A stretch of DNA of 23,372 nt. It comes from Chromera velia. Lineage: Eukaryota > Sar > Chromeraceae. The DNA lies in assembly GCA_018398765.1 (NCBI GenBank), contig JAHBMJ010001880.1, forward strand, positions 1 through 23,372, written 5' to 3'. The translations under genes were made by a program, and so were the position numbers. This document shows, in pieces, positions 10,063-20,646 of the stretch (positions are counted from its first letter, which is position 1; each line of letters opens with the position of its first letter). The notes beneath the pieces were generated by a model that was not told the DNA's origin, searched no databases, and worked only from the letters and a program-made list of their open reading frames with translations.

Positions 10063-11844
10063 ATGCCCAGACAAAAGAGAAAGACCACAGCTGTGGTCAC
10101 TCCTCTTGGAGGTTGCGAAGACACATTTCTTGGTATTGACGACAACACCTTCCTTCACGTGGGTGCACAGCTCCCCTTGCTGGCAGTTGCGTTCATGTGC
10201 GCATCTATGAGGAGTACAGAGGACTGCATGCAAGTGCAGCGGGCAGCCCAGAGGCTGATTTGTTTGCGTGTGGGGGTCCTTGGGTGCCGGGAGAAATGGG
10301 AGGGCAGAGAAGAGATGGAGGAGAGGGTCGACTATCGTGCCCTCTTTCTCATCTTCTCCTTCTTCATGGCTGTTCTCATCTGGATGGCTTTCCTGGCTCG
10401 TTGTTTCGTCCGTTCCTTTAAGAAGGGAGAAAAGGCGGGACTGTTTTCTTTTCTCAACAGGGGCCCAGAAGGTCGAGAACACCTCCCAGAGGCCGAATGC
10501 AACACTGCTCAGTCTGACAGAGAGTGTCCTCTGTCTCCCCAACCCACCCATCCATCCGACCTGCGCCCCCCACTTCGACCCCCTTTGGCCCTTTTAGTGG
10601 AACCACAGGCCCTCCATGCGGCGCCCCCACCTTCGGAAGTTCCAGAGACTCCAAGCACCCCCCTGTCAGCCCCCAGTGAGATGAGAGACGAAGAAACACC
10701 TGCAGCAGAGATGAATATGTCTCTGAAAAACACGTTTTTCACCTTTCGTCCACCTAGAGAAGAGGGAGGAGGAAACACGTTGCGACCCAGAACCTCACAG
10801 TCACTGCCCCCTCTGCACCTGTGCACGTCTTCTGATGAAATCAAAGCACATGAAAACCAAAAGCCTTCACACGAAACACAGCCAGTGGAACACGAACAGC
10901 CAGGCACCTCAAGTAAAAGCAGACCGCACGAAGAGCCAGCGGCTCCTGCAAGCAGATTTGGTGACGCTGCTACTCAGACGGAGTGCCTGCGTGACACGGC
11001 CTCCGAAGAATTCCACAAGGTTGCTCTCACTGACAACCAGCAGCCACAGGACGGACGGGGGGACAGTCGGGTCGAAGTAGCCCCACCGGAGTCAACAGAG
11101 AGTCTGCGTCTGAAAGTAAGTCACGTTTTTTTCGAAATTCTCGTTCTGTCTTTACATATCATTCGATCTTGCAGTAGAAGCGCCGCATGAAAAGAGACAG
11201 ACTCAATCTTCGGGAGGGGGGAGGGAAAAAAATTGAGCGGCTCAGCGACCCCTTCAGCAGATGCACTTCTTTTCTTTTCTTTCGGCTTTTTACATCTCTG
11301 CAGAAGATGTTCTTTGTTTGAGATTTCGGTACATTCACTGGGGACCGTTGATTGTCTGATAGATCAACTTTCTCTGTCTTATTCCGGTTTGCAGGTGCAG
11401 AGGCTAGAGGAGCGAAACAAATTCCTTGAGGACATCATGACGGTTCGAGATGAAGGAGAGGAAAGCTTTGTCTCCCTTCTCTGTGAGCAGCTGGAGACGG
11501 CTCAACAGCTACTGACGGATCAGAGGGAAAGAATAGAGTCGACAGAGGAGAGCTGCTCTGCATCGCCTCCACAGGATCCTCAAGACACCTTGCTTGTTGC
11601 ATACAGGTGCGCAGGGTGCATGGAATGAATAATTCAGACCGACGCCACCTCCCTTCTTGCTCCTTCCTTCCCTTCTGGTCTCCTTCTTCCAGAGCTTTCT
11701 TGTTATTCTTTTGCTTTGTAGTGAGTGCAAATTCTTTCCCAGGCCTCCGGCCTTTCCCTCCTTTCGATACAGGGGCATAAGTATCTGCGTGCAAACATTA
11801 CGGCATCTCCCGCCCCCCTGATTATGTCCCGTCTGATTTCTTTC

Positions 11845-11884
<40 letters not shown>

Positions 11885-11892
11885 TTTTTTTT

Positions 11893-11946
<54 letters not shown>

Positions 11947-14900
11947 TCTTTCGGCCTTAGTTTTTCTTCTTTTCTCTCTCTCTTTTGATTCCTTTCTTTC
12001 TTTCTTTCTTTCTTTCTTTGTTTGTTTGTTTCTCTCTTTGTTTCTTTGTTTCTTTCGGCCTTAGTTTTTCTTCTCCTCTCTCTCTCTTTTAGCAGCAAGA
12101 ATGGAGGGACAAGTGAACACAGAAACGAAAGTAACAAAACAACCCCCCCCCCCCCCACTCTCCCCTCTCTCTGTGTATGCAGAAAGAGCATTGGGTCGTT
12201 GAAGTCACAGCTGGACTCAGCGAACTCCGCAAATGCAGAGCTTAGAAGACTCGTGCGGTCTCTCACATCCCCTGCGAATGCACTGGCTCTCCGCGTCCTC
12301 TCTCTCTCAGAGGAGTTGGAGGAAGTCAAGGCAAGGCTAGAGGAGAACAGAGGGCAGCATAGAGACGAAAAGGGGAGGTTTCCTGTGACTCCGCTCGTGC
12401 GCCCCGAGTGCAATCAAAGAGCGTCTTCCTCTGTCATTTCTCAAAGACACCCCAATAAAGGAAATTACTGTCTCCTTTCCCGTCCCCTCCCAAACCTCCG
12501 TCCTTCAGAAGAACCCCCACAAACACAGAACCTTCCCATTCTCTCTCGAACATCCGCACCGTCTACCAACTCAAATTTGAGTGCTGCAGCATCGCCCCAG
12601 GTTCTCCAGTCCAAATTCAAGGTGGCCCTCCCGCCCTCCGTAGAAGAAAAATCTCGACAGACTCTCCCACCCGTCCCTCCGAAAGTGTGCAGCAGCTGGG
12701 TAGCAAGACAGACTCCCGATCGTCAAAATGAGAGCGGCAAGAGCAGCAGTACACCGAGGGAGTGGAGGAGACGAGAAGAGACGGTAGAGCAACCTGCAGT
12801 GCCCCTCCCTTCATTCAAACGAACTTCCATTTTGGGGTCCTTGAACACCGGCCTCCAAAGGGAGAGGGGTAGAAGATGCAAGGGGTCTTTGAGTCATCGA
12901 ACAGCCCAGCCCGTTGTCCCTCGGAAGCCACCCTCCTCGGATCTTCCCACACTCTCGTCTGTTCAAGAGAGTTCAGAAACGGAAGAAGCCAGACCGAGCA
13001 CGGAGAGCCCATCAGCTTCCCACAGTCTAGAGCAACTAGCCTCTATGCTCCTTCCCCCTTCTCCCGTTCCACCTAGATTAGACCCACCCGTCTCTACTCT
13101 CTCTACCTCTCTCGTGGAGGTGCACGATTCCGAAAAGGGGGGGAAAGGGGAATGGAAAAGGAAAAGGAAAGGGAAAGAGAAGAGAGTGATTCCTTCGGTT
13201 TTATCTCCAACGAATCCATTCCACCCGCTGCAGCCACCCAGTCGGTGAAACGAAGCAGTACTCTGTCAATTAGCGTAGGGAGAGACTCTCTGGAAATTTC
13301 AGACCCCGAGGGGGACCTGGGCGTACCCCCCATTTCTGTCAGGACGACCGAAGCGTCAGATAAGGCTATTGGCATGTGTGTCAGAGAAGAGGAGAAGCAG
13401 AGAGAGGGCAATGCGAAATTTGGCCTCAAGGTCGAGACAATCGAGAATGGGGCGGCCCCTCTTGACGAAGCCCCCGCAGTTTCAGGGTATGAGACAAACA
13501 CAGGAGCTTTGCCCGCAAAGGGAACGTCCCTGATGCAGAGAGCAGATATGAGGAGAGACAAGAGAGTTCAGGACAAGAGAAAGCAATCCCTTAAGAGAGA
13601 TGAGGACCGAAGGAAGGTGGGGGGGTCTCCAGATGCTGTCCTCTCTCCGAACATCGGCTCAGCATGGGATCACTTCAACCGCATGCTTCAGGCAGAGAAG
13701 AGAAGGGGGAAGCGGTCGGTGCCCCGTGAAGGTCGGCGAGACGGCCCTCGGAAGCCGCCATCCTCCGATCTGCCAACACTGTCGGTACCTCTAGAGAGTG
13801 TGGAAATAGCAGAAGCCAACCTGAGCAGCGAGAGTCCGTCTTCTTTCCACACTCTTGATGCTCCTGTGCCTCTGTCTGTGTGCACCTGCCCCTCTCCTCC
13901 ACCAAATCCCAAAATGCCCCCCCAGACTCTCTCTCATGAGTCAGCATCAGCCTCAGAGCGCCGCGTCCTGTCGATTCAAGTTGGCAATGCCTGCCTAACA
14001 GAGACCGTGACTGCCGTGCCACCGGATTGTGCGGGTATTGGGGGGTCACCTTTTGTGTCTGCGGGTATTGGGGGGTCACTTTTTGTGTCTGCGTGTGTTC
14101 GTTTGACGTCTGAGTCGGACAAAGACAATGTGGGGGTGGAGAGAGGATTGCAGACTCGCAGCGCGCAGAGCGAGCGTGCAGAGAGCGTCACAGAGGGCCC
14201 TGAGGGGGGATCGTCCGAAGCTGCCCCATCTTTGTCTGTGATTCCAACTCCCCCCAATGACGCTGCCGCGTCAGACGGGTCCTCTCACGTCTCAGAGAGC
14301 GTCTCTTCATCTTGCAGGGGGGCATCGGCAACGGGAGAGAGAGGGGAAGGGAAGGAGGAAAGGGAAAGGGAAAGAGAAGAGAGAGGTCGAGAGAGTTCAG
14401 AGAATTCCGTTTCTGAGGAGGGTCGGACTAACCCTGTGGAGACAGCCTCAGTCGTGGTCCCTCAATCCTGCGAAAGGAATGGGAAAGAGAAAGATCGCTG
14501 CACGGTGACATCGTCCTCCGCTACAGAGTCCCTCCCTTCCGTGAGGGAGAGCAGTAGCTTGTCAATGACGGTATGGGGGGAGACTCTGGAGATTCCAGAC
14601 ATCGAGGTTCTCGACCCTCCTTCCGTTTCCGTCCTTCCCTGTGTTGCCTTCCGTCCCTCCGTTCCGGTTCTTCCCTCTCTTTCCTTTCAGAGGACTGATT
14701 TGTCAAGAGAGGAAGACGATTTATGGAATGAGGAGGCCGACTGTGAGACAGTCGATTTGTTTGAAGACGAGGAGAAGGAGGAAGTTCGGGGAGAGGGCTT
14801 TTCTGCACATGCGAGGGGGGGCAGTGGGTTGGATGGGGAGCCTGTGAGGCAGGACGATCATGCGCTGCCGACTGTGCGAATGCCACAGGAACTGTGGGCT

Positions 14901-15188
14901 GAGACGAAGAGAGCATGGAGGGCTCCAGTGAACCTCCAGCACGTTCACGCTGGTCAAAAAGCCCCCCGGCAGCAGGCCATGTCGATTTGCCCGTCAGCAG
15001 CTCTGCAGGCGGAATTGCCTGTCGGTCAGTCTACACAGAGAGATTTCAGCAGCCGCTGGGCGAGGAGTGCAGTGTGGAACCCTCAAAGTCTGCTTCGTCC
15101 TCTTATGTGCGGCTCTTTCTCTTTGTCTTGTTTTTGGGGGGTTAGGGGGAGGGAGGGGAGATATCGGGGGGGAAGGGGGGAGGAATAA
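10063..15188 (+). CDS. Single-pass membrane protein with coiled coils and repetitive Ser/Pro/Glu-rich tail; frame interrupted
   Basis: Proposed exons: 10063-11115, 11395-11606 and 12183-15188, with junctions AAA|GTAAGT and TTTGCAG|GTG (phase 0), then ACAG|GTGCGC and TATGCAG|A (phase 2). Residues about 93-115 form one hydrophobic helix (LFLIFSFFMAVLIWMAFLA) followed by basic residues. Exon 2 and the start of exon 3 read as coiled coil (VQRLEERNKFLEDI, LSLSEELEEVKARLEENR). The remainder is low-complexity and holds repeated units, including RKPPSSDLPTLS twice. The frame used from 12183 stops at 13246-13248, while the frame open from 13077 to 15188 continues the same repeats, so one frame change is needed at or before the G7 run. 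Total is about 1,420 residues. I recognise no family; it may be lineage-specific. Met85 (about 10315) is an alternative start. The C-terminus is uncertain; a second low-complexity frame overlaps it. Confidence 0.6.
11843..12157. repeat. TTTC/CT/C microsatellite block in intron 2 of the plus-strand gene
   Basis: The 3' half of intron 2 (11607-12182) consists of (TTTC)n, (CT)n and TTTG words and a C run near 12145-12157, ending at the TATGCAG acceptor. A segment with TCGGCCTTAGTTTTTCTTCT occurs twice (11951 and 12055), so the block also contains an imperfect duplication with a 104-bp period. All tracts are pyrimidine-rich on the sense strand. Confidence 0.9.
14031..14090 (+). repeat. 30-bp tandem coding repeat (10 residues x 2)
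   Basis: Two adjacent 30-base copies differ at one base and encode AGIGGSPFVS then AGIGGSLFVS. The period keeps the reading frame, which supports this stretch being translated in the frame used by the 13077-15188 reading. Confidence 0.9.
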
Positions 15189-15561
15189 GGGTGGGAGTGG
15201 GTAGATACAATTTTGCGTTTCTTCGGAAACAGGGCGGGTACCATCAGGGGAAATGAATGAGTCCTCCTCGCTTGATGCGGCATTGTGTGCTAATGTTTGT
15301 TTTCATCTGTGCACAGAATTAACAAAAGAAACGAAATGCATGTAGGCAGGCACCCCTCAGGGGGATCGGTCGGCTTCCGTGCCTGCCTTTACAGCATCTT
15401 CTTCCCATTATTTATTCGCGTTCTTTCTCTCTCTTTTTCCTTCCTTCTGTTTCTCCGTCTCTGTGTAGCATTTCGGGAAGGAGAGGGGAGGCGAGACAGA
15501 ATCTTCGACGGAAGGCGGAGATAGAGAGATTACTTAAACGAATGAATTAAAGGGGGGGGAA

Positions 15562-16453
15562 GAAGTTTCAGGCTGTCGACTGGTTTTCTTCCTTCGCTTC
15601 TCTTTTGTTGCATTAGATTGTCTTCTTGTACTTTTCTGTATGTGCTGTTTTGTATGCGTCGATTGTGTCCCAGATTTCCTCTTGAACGGCCTCCGTGATT
15701 CAACCGGGGGGTTAATTCTTCCCTCTCTATCTCTCTCCCTACCTTCCGTCCTTCCTTCCCTTCTTCACCATTATTAGCATTTAGACTGGTGGATAGTCTC
15801 CCTTTGTATCCTCTTGCCTCCCTTCTTCTCTCGACCTCAATATATGTCCACTAAATTGACGGCGCTTACGGCTTCTCTGCTCTCTCTTTCTCTATTTTTT
15901 GTCGTCAATTCCCCTTCGTCTGGATTGACGAGATTGTCAGAGGGGCAGAGAGAACCGAGAGTGCACTCAGGCGGGAGGAAGTCTTTACAGAACTTAAAAG
16001 AAAAGAAATTGAATGCAAAAGAGGAAGGGGAAGGGAGTTTCAGTCAGTCGATTCGTTTCTTTCCTTCTCTTCTCGTTTGTTGGAGTATATTTTCTTATAT
16101 TTTACTGTGTGCGCTCTTTTGTATGCGTCGATTTTGCCCGAACCTCCCTCTTGAATGACCTCTATGATTCACTTGGAGGTTGGACTCTTAATTTCCTCTC
16201 CCTACCTCCCTTCCTTCATTTCTTTCTTTCTTTCTTTGTTGTCATCAGCATTTAGACTGGTGGATGGTCTCTCCCTCGATGTCCTTTTCTCTCCTTCCTC
16301 TTCTCGACCTGAATACATGAACACTGAATTCACAGCGCTTTGTACGGCTCTTCCACTTTGTCTTGCTTCTTTGTCGTCGATTCCCCTTCGTCTGGATTGA
16401 CGAAACTGAGAGAGAGGCAGAGAGAAACGGAGAGTGCACTCAGGCGGGAGGAA
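15562..16453. repeat. Diverged tandem duplication, about 470-bp unit, in 3' flank
   Basis: Copy 1 (about 15562-15980) and copy 2 (about 16033-16453) share many blocks at a spacing of 469-473 bp, such as GTATGCGTCGATT (15652/16121), TTAGACTGGTGGAT (15781/16252), CCCCTTCGTCTGGATTGACGA and GTGCACTCAGGCGGGAGGA (15961/16434). Neither copy keeps a shared open frame, so this is probably 3' UTR or intergenic DNA after the stop at 15188. A weaker match just upstream (about 15480-15560) may be a third partial copy. Confidence 0.85.
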
Positions 16454-17585
16454 AGTTTGACAAGACCAGCATTCAGTCAGAGATGTCCAGTCCCTCTGTC
16501 TCTCGGTCTGTTTGTGTTTTGTCTGTTAGCTGTCATCGCTCTGTGGGTGCTTCTCATTCAGTAAGGATGCGCTGTGCGGGTTTTGTCGGGAGCGACGTCT
16601 TTCTTTCTTCGTCTGTCTCTATGTTGGTTTGGAAGGAAGACAGGAAGAGGCATCGTTGCATGACTGATTTTGATTTGGTGGAAAGATGTTTCGGACATCG
16701 ATCGAAACAGGGAGGGCTTTGGTGTTTTCGAACTGTTTCTTTGATTTTGTTTTTGTTTGTACAATATTGAACCCCGCTCTCCAAACATAAACGAAGAGAG
16801 GGAGAGATCGAGTGATGGCATGGCATGAGTTCTGAAGGAGACTGCAGCTAGGAAGCACACCGATCGACTCGATCCATGGTTAAGCAATTCTGTTGTTCGT
16901 CGCACCTGCGTTCGGATGGACTTACCAAGTCCCGTCTTCCGTTTCTTCCACTCTCTCGTGCACGTGCGGACCACAAAGAGCCAAGAAAATAAGTTGAAGT
17001 ACAGAAGCCGAAGGTAAGACAGCCAAGCACGATGTGATGCCAGAAAAGATAATGAGGAAGCGTCGGTTTTCCATCCGCCGCCCATCCACTGCGACCAGAA
17101 AAGAAAGTGCATGCATTCACAGAGACAGATTGAGAGAGGCAGAGAATAAAGGCATGCACAGAAATCAAGACAGAAGGAAATGCGACGATTTGATTGCCAA
17201 TTGCAGGGCCTGACTCGCAGGGAAGAAATGAAGGTCGTCACAGGTGGGGGCGTTCTGCAAGATTCTCGATTCAACCACAGCTATCGGGTCTCTTCAGACG
17301 TCTGAGAAGCGGGGTGAACGGAGTCTGAATAAACGCAGCGCCACAGAGAGAAGTAACACTGTGAGGGAGGAAGAGAGAGAGAGTCACGAAGAAACAAATG
17401 TCTCGATCGGCAGCATCTTGCAAGCACTTCCCTCTCTGGACCATTCTTCTTTCTCTAGCTCCTGTAGACAGACAGACAGACAGACAGAGGGCGTGGACAG
17501 ACAGGCAATGTGTTCCCCCTCAATCGAAATAACTTCTTTCGTGTAGCTCAGGGAGGGCCGGAGGGGGTCTTTCTCGGGACGTCTG
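16454..17585. other. Stretch with no supported gene
   Basis: Open frames exist on both strands, the longest being a 238-codon minus-strand frame at 16558-17274. None has recognisable domains, a signal peptide or convincing splice structure. A plus-strand frame (17244-17534) starts from GTG right after a stop codon and holds a charged Glu/Arg/Ser-rich sequence that could be an exon of an unresolved gene. A short (GACA)n run lies near 17467-17487. Confidence 0.4.
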
Positions 17586-17681
17586 ATGATCTTTCTTTCT
17601 TCTTTTCTTTCTTTCTTTCTTTCTTTCTTTCATTCTTTCTTTCTTTCTTTCTTTCTTTCTCTCTTTCTCTCTCTCTCTTTT

Positions 17682-17740
<59 letters not shown>

Positions 17741-17748
17741 CTCTCAGG
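17586..17748. repeat. TTTC/CT pyrimidine microsatellite ending in a CAG
   Basis: About 160 bp of (TTTC)n and (CT)n end at CTCTCTCAG (about 17748). By analogy with intron 2 of the plus-strand gene, this could be the 3' end of an intron in an unannotated plus-strand gene. Further (TC)n (17819-17850) and TCGG tetranucleotide repeats (about 17917-17942) follow. Confidence 0.85.
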
Positions 17749-18384
17749 AGTCGAGACCACAGCCTTTCAGATTCCCCTGCAGCTTCTGCCGGGTCGACAG
17801 AATTTGTCTGTGTGACGTCTCTCTCTCTCTCTCTCTCTCTCCCTCTCTCTATTCTTGTTTCTCTATTCTTTTTTTTCTTTCTTTCTCTTCGTGTGTGAGT
17901 CCTTTGGTCGTCAGTCGGTCAATCGGTCGGTCGGTCGGTCGGAGTTGATGGACAGTCGCCTTCAGTCTGAGCAGTCTTCCTGCTTCTTCGGTCGCCTGGG
18001 AAGGGGGGGGGCCAATTCATTTGAGCTGATCACTTCGGTTGCCTGGCAGTGCTGAAGAATTGGAGTCCTGTTGATTGTAGACTCGAGCTCTTTTTCATTT
18101 CTGTTTGTCTTCTGCCTCTGTCTGTCCGGCTGTGGGGAGGGGGGGGAAGAGAGGAAGAAGCAAAGGAATGGTGAGAGGAAAGAATAACGACGGGGGGACA
18201 TCTGTTTGCTTTCCTTTGAAGGCACGTCGAGAGCAAAATTCTATGCATTTGCTACCGTTTTTTTCTCTTCCATCCAAAGATGCATTCTTCACCACTTTTC
18301 TCGTTTGCGCCCTGGGTCACCTGCCCGCATAAATGCGTCTTTCATGTTTCTTTATTTTTTCTTCTGGGAGGTGATGTGAGTCAG

Positions 18385-18531
18385 GAAGGACAGAGCATTC
18401 TGTCCGGCAAAGGAAGAAAAGGCTCTTCATGGGAAGGTCGATGGGTAAGTCAGTTGTTCTGGATCGTAGCCTTCAGTATACTTCTCATCCTATCTGCTCT
18501 GGTAGTGACTGGCAGCCACCAAAGTAAATGA
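18385..18531 (+). CDS. Candidate terminal exon encoding a tail-anchor-like membrane segment
   Basis: A possible acceptor (GTGAGTCAG) precedes a frame reading EGQSILSGKGRKGSSWEG, then a hydrophobic helix (LFWIVAFSILLILSALVV) and a six-residue tail TGSHQSK before TGA. A hydrophobic helix this close to the C-terminus is typical of tail-anchored proteins. No upstream exon could be joined with confidence and the family is unknown, so it could be a chance open frame. Confidence 0.27.
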   Translation, partial: EGQSILSGKGRKGSSWEGRWVSQLFWIVAFSILLILSALVVTGSHQSK

Positions 18532-18705
18532 CTTCATCTTGTCTCGTGTTCGTGTGGGGGGTTCTCAGCCTTTCCCGTGTAGAGAAGCCTATTCATGCAT
18601 CAGCTGACATGTGAATGGGAGGTTGAGGGCCCGTCTCGTGATCGACGGGACTCTCCTGCAGACCGTGGGAGGGGGCAGGAAAAACGCAAAATCTTTCGCC
18701 CTTAC

Positions 18706-18866
18706 TGTTCAAACCAGGGTCGATCCGTCCATCTTCGGTGTTGATCTGTTTAAGAGCGAAAGATAAAACGTCGAATGCACGCAGACAGACCTCCTGTCTG
18801 TCTCTCAAACGCGGCGCCAGAGATTCTCTCTGGAGTCTGTCTGAGTCTCCGAACGACAAGACGAGA
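18706..18866 (-). CDS. Candidate internal exon of an unidentified minus-strand gene
   Basis: Bounded by a TTCGTGTAG acceptor and an AACA|GTAAGG donor. The enclosed frame reads like ordinary globular protein (RDRQEVCLRAFDVLSFALK, then INTEDGRIDPGLN), unlike the low-complexity shadow frames around it. No adjoining exon on the minus strand has a compatible phase that I could find, and I do not recognise the family. Confidence 0.27.
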
Positions 18867-19589
18867 CTACACGAAGGCAATTAACTTCAACAGAAGAGTG
18901 CGAAATAAGTGACATTAATTGGACCTTCCAAATTCTTCGGGTCTCTACCTGGTCGTTTCGTTTCATCAAACGCGTTACGATTCACGAACGAAGAAAGGAG
19001 ACGCAAGGAAGGGGGAAGTAATGGAAGAGACACGGTCTGGCTGGCGCAAGGTGCGCTGCCGCCTTTTTTTTTTTCACGATCTTCCTATTTTCTAAAAATC
19101 CGCCAGAACGCCCGCAGGCTCCTTTTAAACCTTGTGTCCAGCGTGCTTGACGCATTTTGTCTGGTGTCTTCCTTTGGATTATTGATTGTCTCTTTTCAGA
19201 TTTGGGAAAAGACCTGTGTTTCTTGTCGAAACGCGTGGATTGAGAGCAGCAGCTCAGCAGCTCGTCCTATCTACATTTAAAGGTACAAAACAACAGAAGG
19301 AATGCCTAGCCTCCTTGATTGATTGCCTGCTTGCTTGAATTAGCCTGAATTACAATGGATTCTTTCTTCTTTTTGTCTAAAAGCTCATAACATGAGGATA
19401 GTGACTAAACTTAGTCTATGAAATATCCTCAACGACTTGAAACATTTTAGAATAAACCTTATAAACACGTGCATAATTTTTGTGTTAAACAATAATTGAA
19501 CAAGATGTTCATCTGTGGTTGTGGTACTAAGTAAAACCTTTTAATATCTAAATTTTGAATCAAACAGACTATAGAAATTTGTATTTGAC

Positions 19590-19820
19590 CTAGGCGTCGG
19601 CTAAACAAAAAAAAAAAAGATCCCCCAAAACCTTTTACTTTTTTTTTTCTTTTTCAGCCAAACAACTGTTGTTTGAGCATTGCACAAATGTTGTTCATGT
19701 GTTGCACAACTGTTGTTAAGTATTGCTGAGGTTCAAAAAGTAAAAAAAGAAAGAAAAAAAAAAAGATCTCCTCTGATCGTTTACTTTTTTTCTTTTTTTT
19801 TTTCTTTAGCTGACGCCTAG
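19590..19820. mobile_element. Foldback/MITE-like element A, CTAGGCGTC termini, 231 bp
   Basis: The left end reads CTAGGCGTCGGCTAAAC then A12; the reverse complement of the right end reads CTAGGCGTCAGCTAAAG then an A-rich run. Sixteen of the first seventeen to eighteen positions agree between the ends. Just inside, both ends carry a GATC word followed by a T-run on the inward side, so each end can fold on itself. ATTTGA occurs on both sides (19583-19588 and 19822-19827), one base away from the terminal repeat, and is a candidate target-site duplication. It has no coding capacity, so any movement would need an outside transposase. Confidence 0.65.
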
Positions 19821-20294
19821 CATTTGAGAGCAGTATACACTTTTGAGTATCATTATTACTACTATCATAAAAATATATAGGAATATCATCATCATCATTA
19901 TTAATCAGTCTATAGGCCATCATGCAATGCATGAATCTAGGACAATGCTTTATTGCCCCTTTGCCAGAACCGTATCATACAGCAGGGGGAGGGGGGTCAT
20001 GCTCAAAACTCTAGACACATCATCATTCACCATCGCTATCAGCCAATAACTAGGCCCATAAATGAGCGTCTAGCGTTCGGCTGGTTCGATACAGCGGATA
20101 CGCAGCTGAACATACTGCTAGGGCACAGTCTTCTCCCACGAAGGAAGATAATTAATATAACACAGGCAAGAACGGCTTTTTTGTGATGGCTACTCACTGA
20201 ATTCCTATGGTAATTAAAGCAGAGTGGTCTTATATTTTCATACAGAATTTAACGTGAAGCTTTGTCCTCTTTCTGCCAAAAACTAGCTTAATCC

Positions 20295-20646
20295 CTAGGG
20301 GTAATTTTCAAAAAAAAAAAAAGGTCATTTTCATATTTTTCTTTTTTATTTTTTTTCTGGTGTGAAGCTGAAAATATGTTGTTTGAGTATTGTTTATGTG
20401 TTGCACGAATCAACAAGTGTCATTTAAGTGTTATTATACTATTGTTTCTTTGTACGTTATAATGATAAATGAATGGTATTACACTGTTATACAAGTGTTG
20501 CTTTAGTGTTGTAAGCTAGGTTGCAAGGTATTGTATAATGTTGCATATGGCTGTTACGTCTTAGTCGAGGTCATCATGGAAAAGCAAAAAAAAAAAAAAA
20601 TTGCTCTTGAGACCGTTTTTTTTTTTTTTTTTTAAATTATCCCTAG
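20295..20646. mobile_element. Foldback/MITE-like element B, CTAGGG termini, 352 bp
   Basis: The left end reads CTAGGGGTAATTTTC then A12 and GGTC; the reverse complement of the right end reads CTAGGGATAATTT then a long A-run and GGTC. Its interior shares TGTTGTTTGAG(C/T)ATTG and TGTGTTGCAC words with element A (about 19668 and 20379), which ties the two into one family despite different terminal sequences. No clear target-site duplication was found. It has no coding capacity. Confidence 0.58.

Noticed and set aside
11892-12413. Minus-strand 173-codon frame opposite the plus-strand gene
   Set aside because: Half is microsatellite translation, and the rest lies opposite the phased coiled-coil exon.
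14607-14690. Possible 84-nt in-phase intron (GAG|GTTCTC ... CCTTTCAG|AGG) in the plus-strand gene
   Set aside because: It looks intron-like but is divisible by three and starts with residues resembling the earlier repeat (DPPSVSV versus VPPISV), so I kept it as coding. It remains unresolved without RNA data.
16558-17274. 238-codon minus-strand frame
   Set aside because: No conserved motif, signal peptide or credible splice partner. Composition is typical of a chance frame opposite pyrimidine-poor DNA.
17917-17942. TCGG repeats considered as CRISPR-like or operator sites
   Set aside because: Simple tetranucleotide microsatellite without unique spacers.
19200-19280. Possible 26-residue plus-strand terminal exon after TCTCTTTTCAG
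   Set aside because: The acceptor looks good, but the peptide is too short, unrecognised and has no upstream exon.
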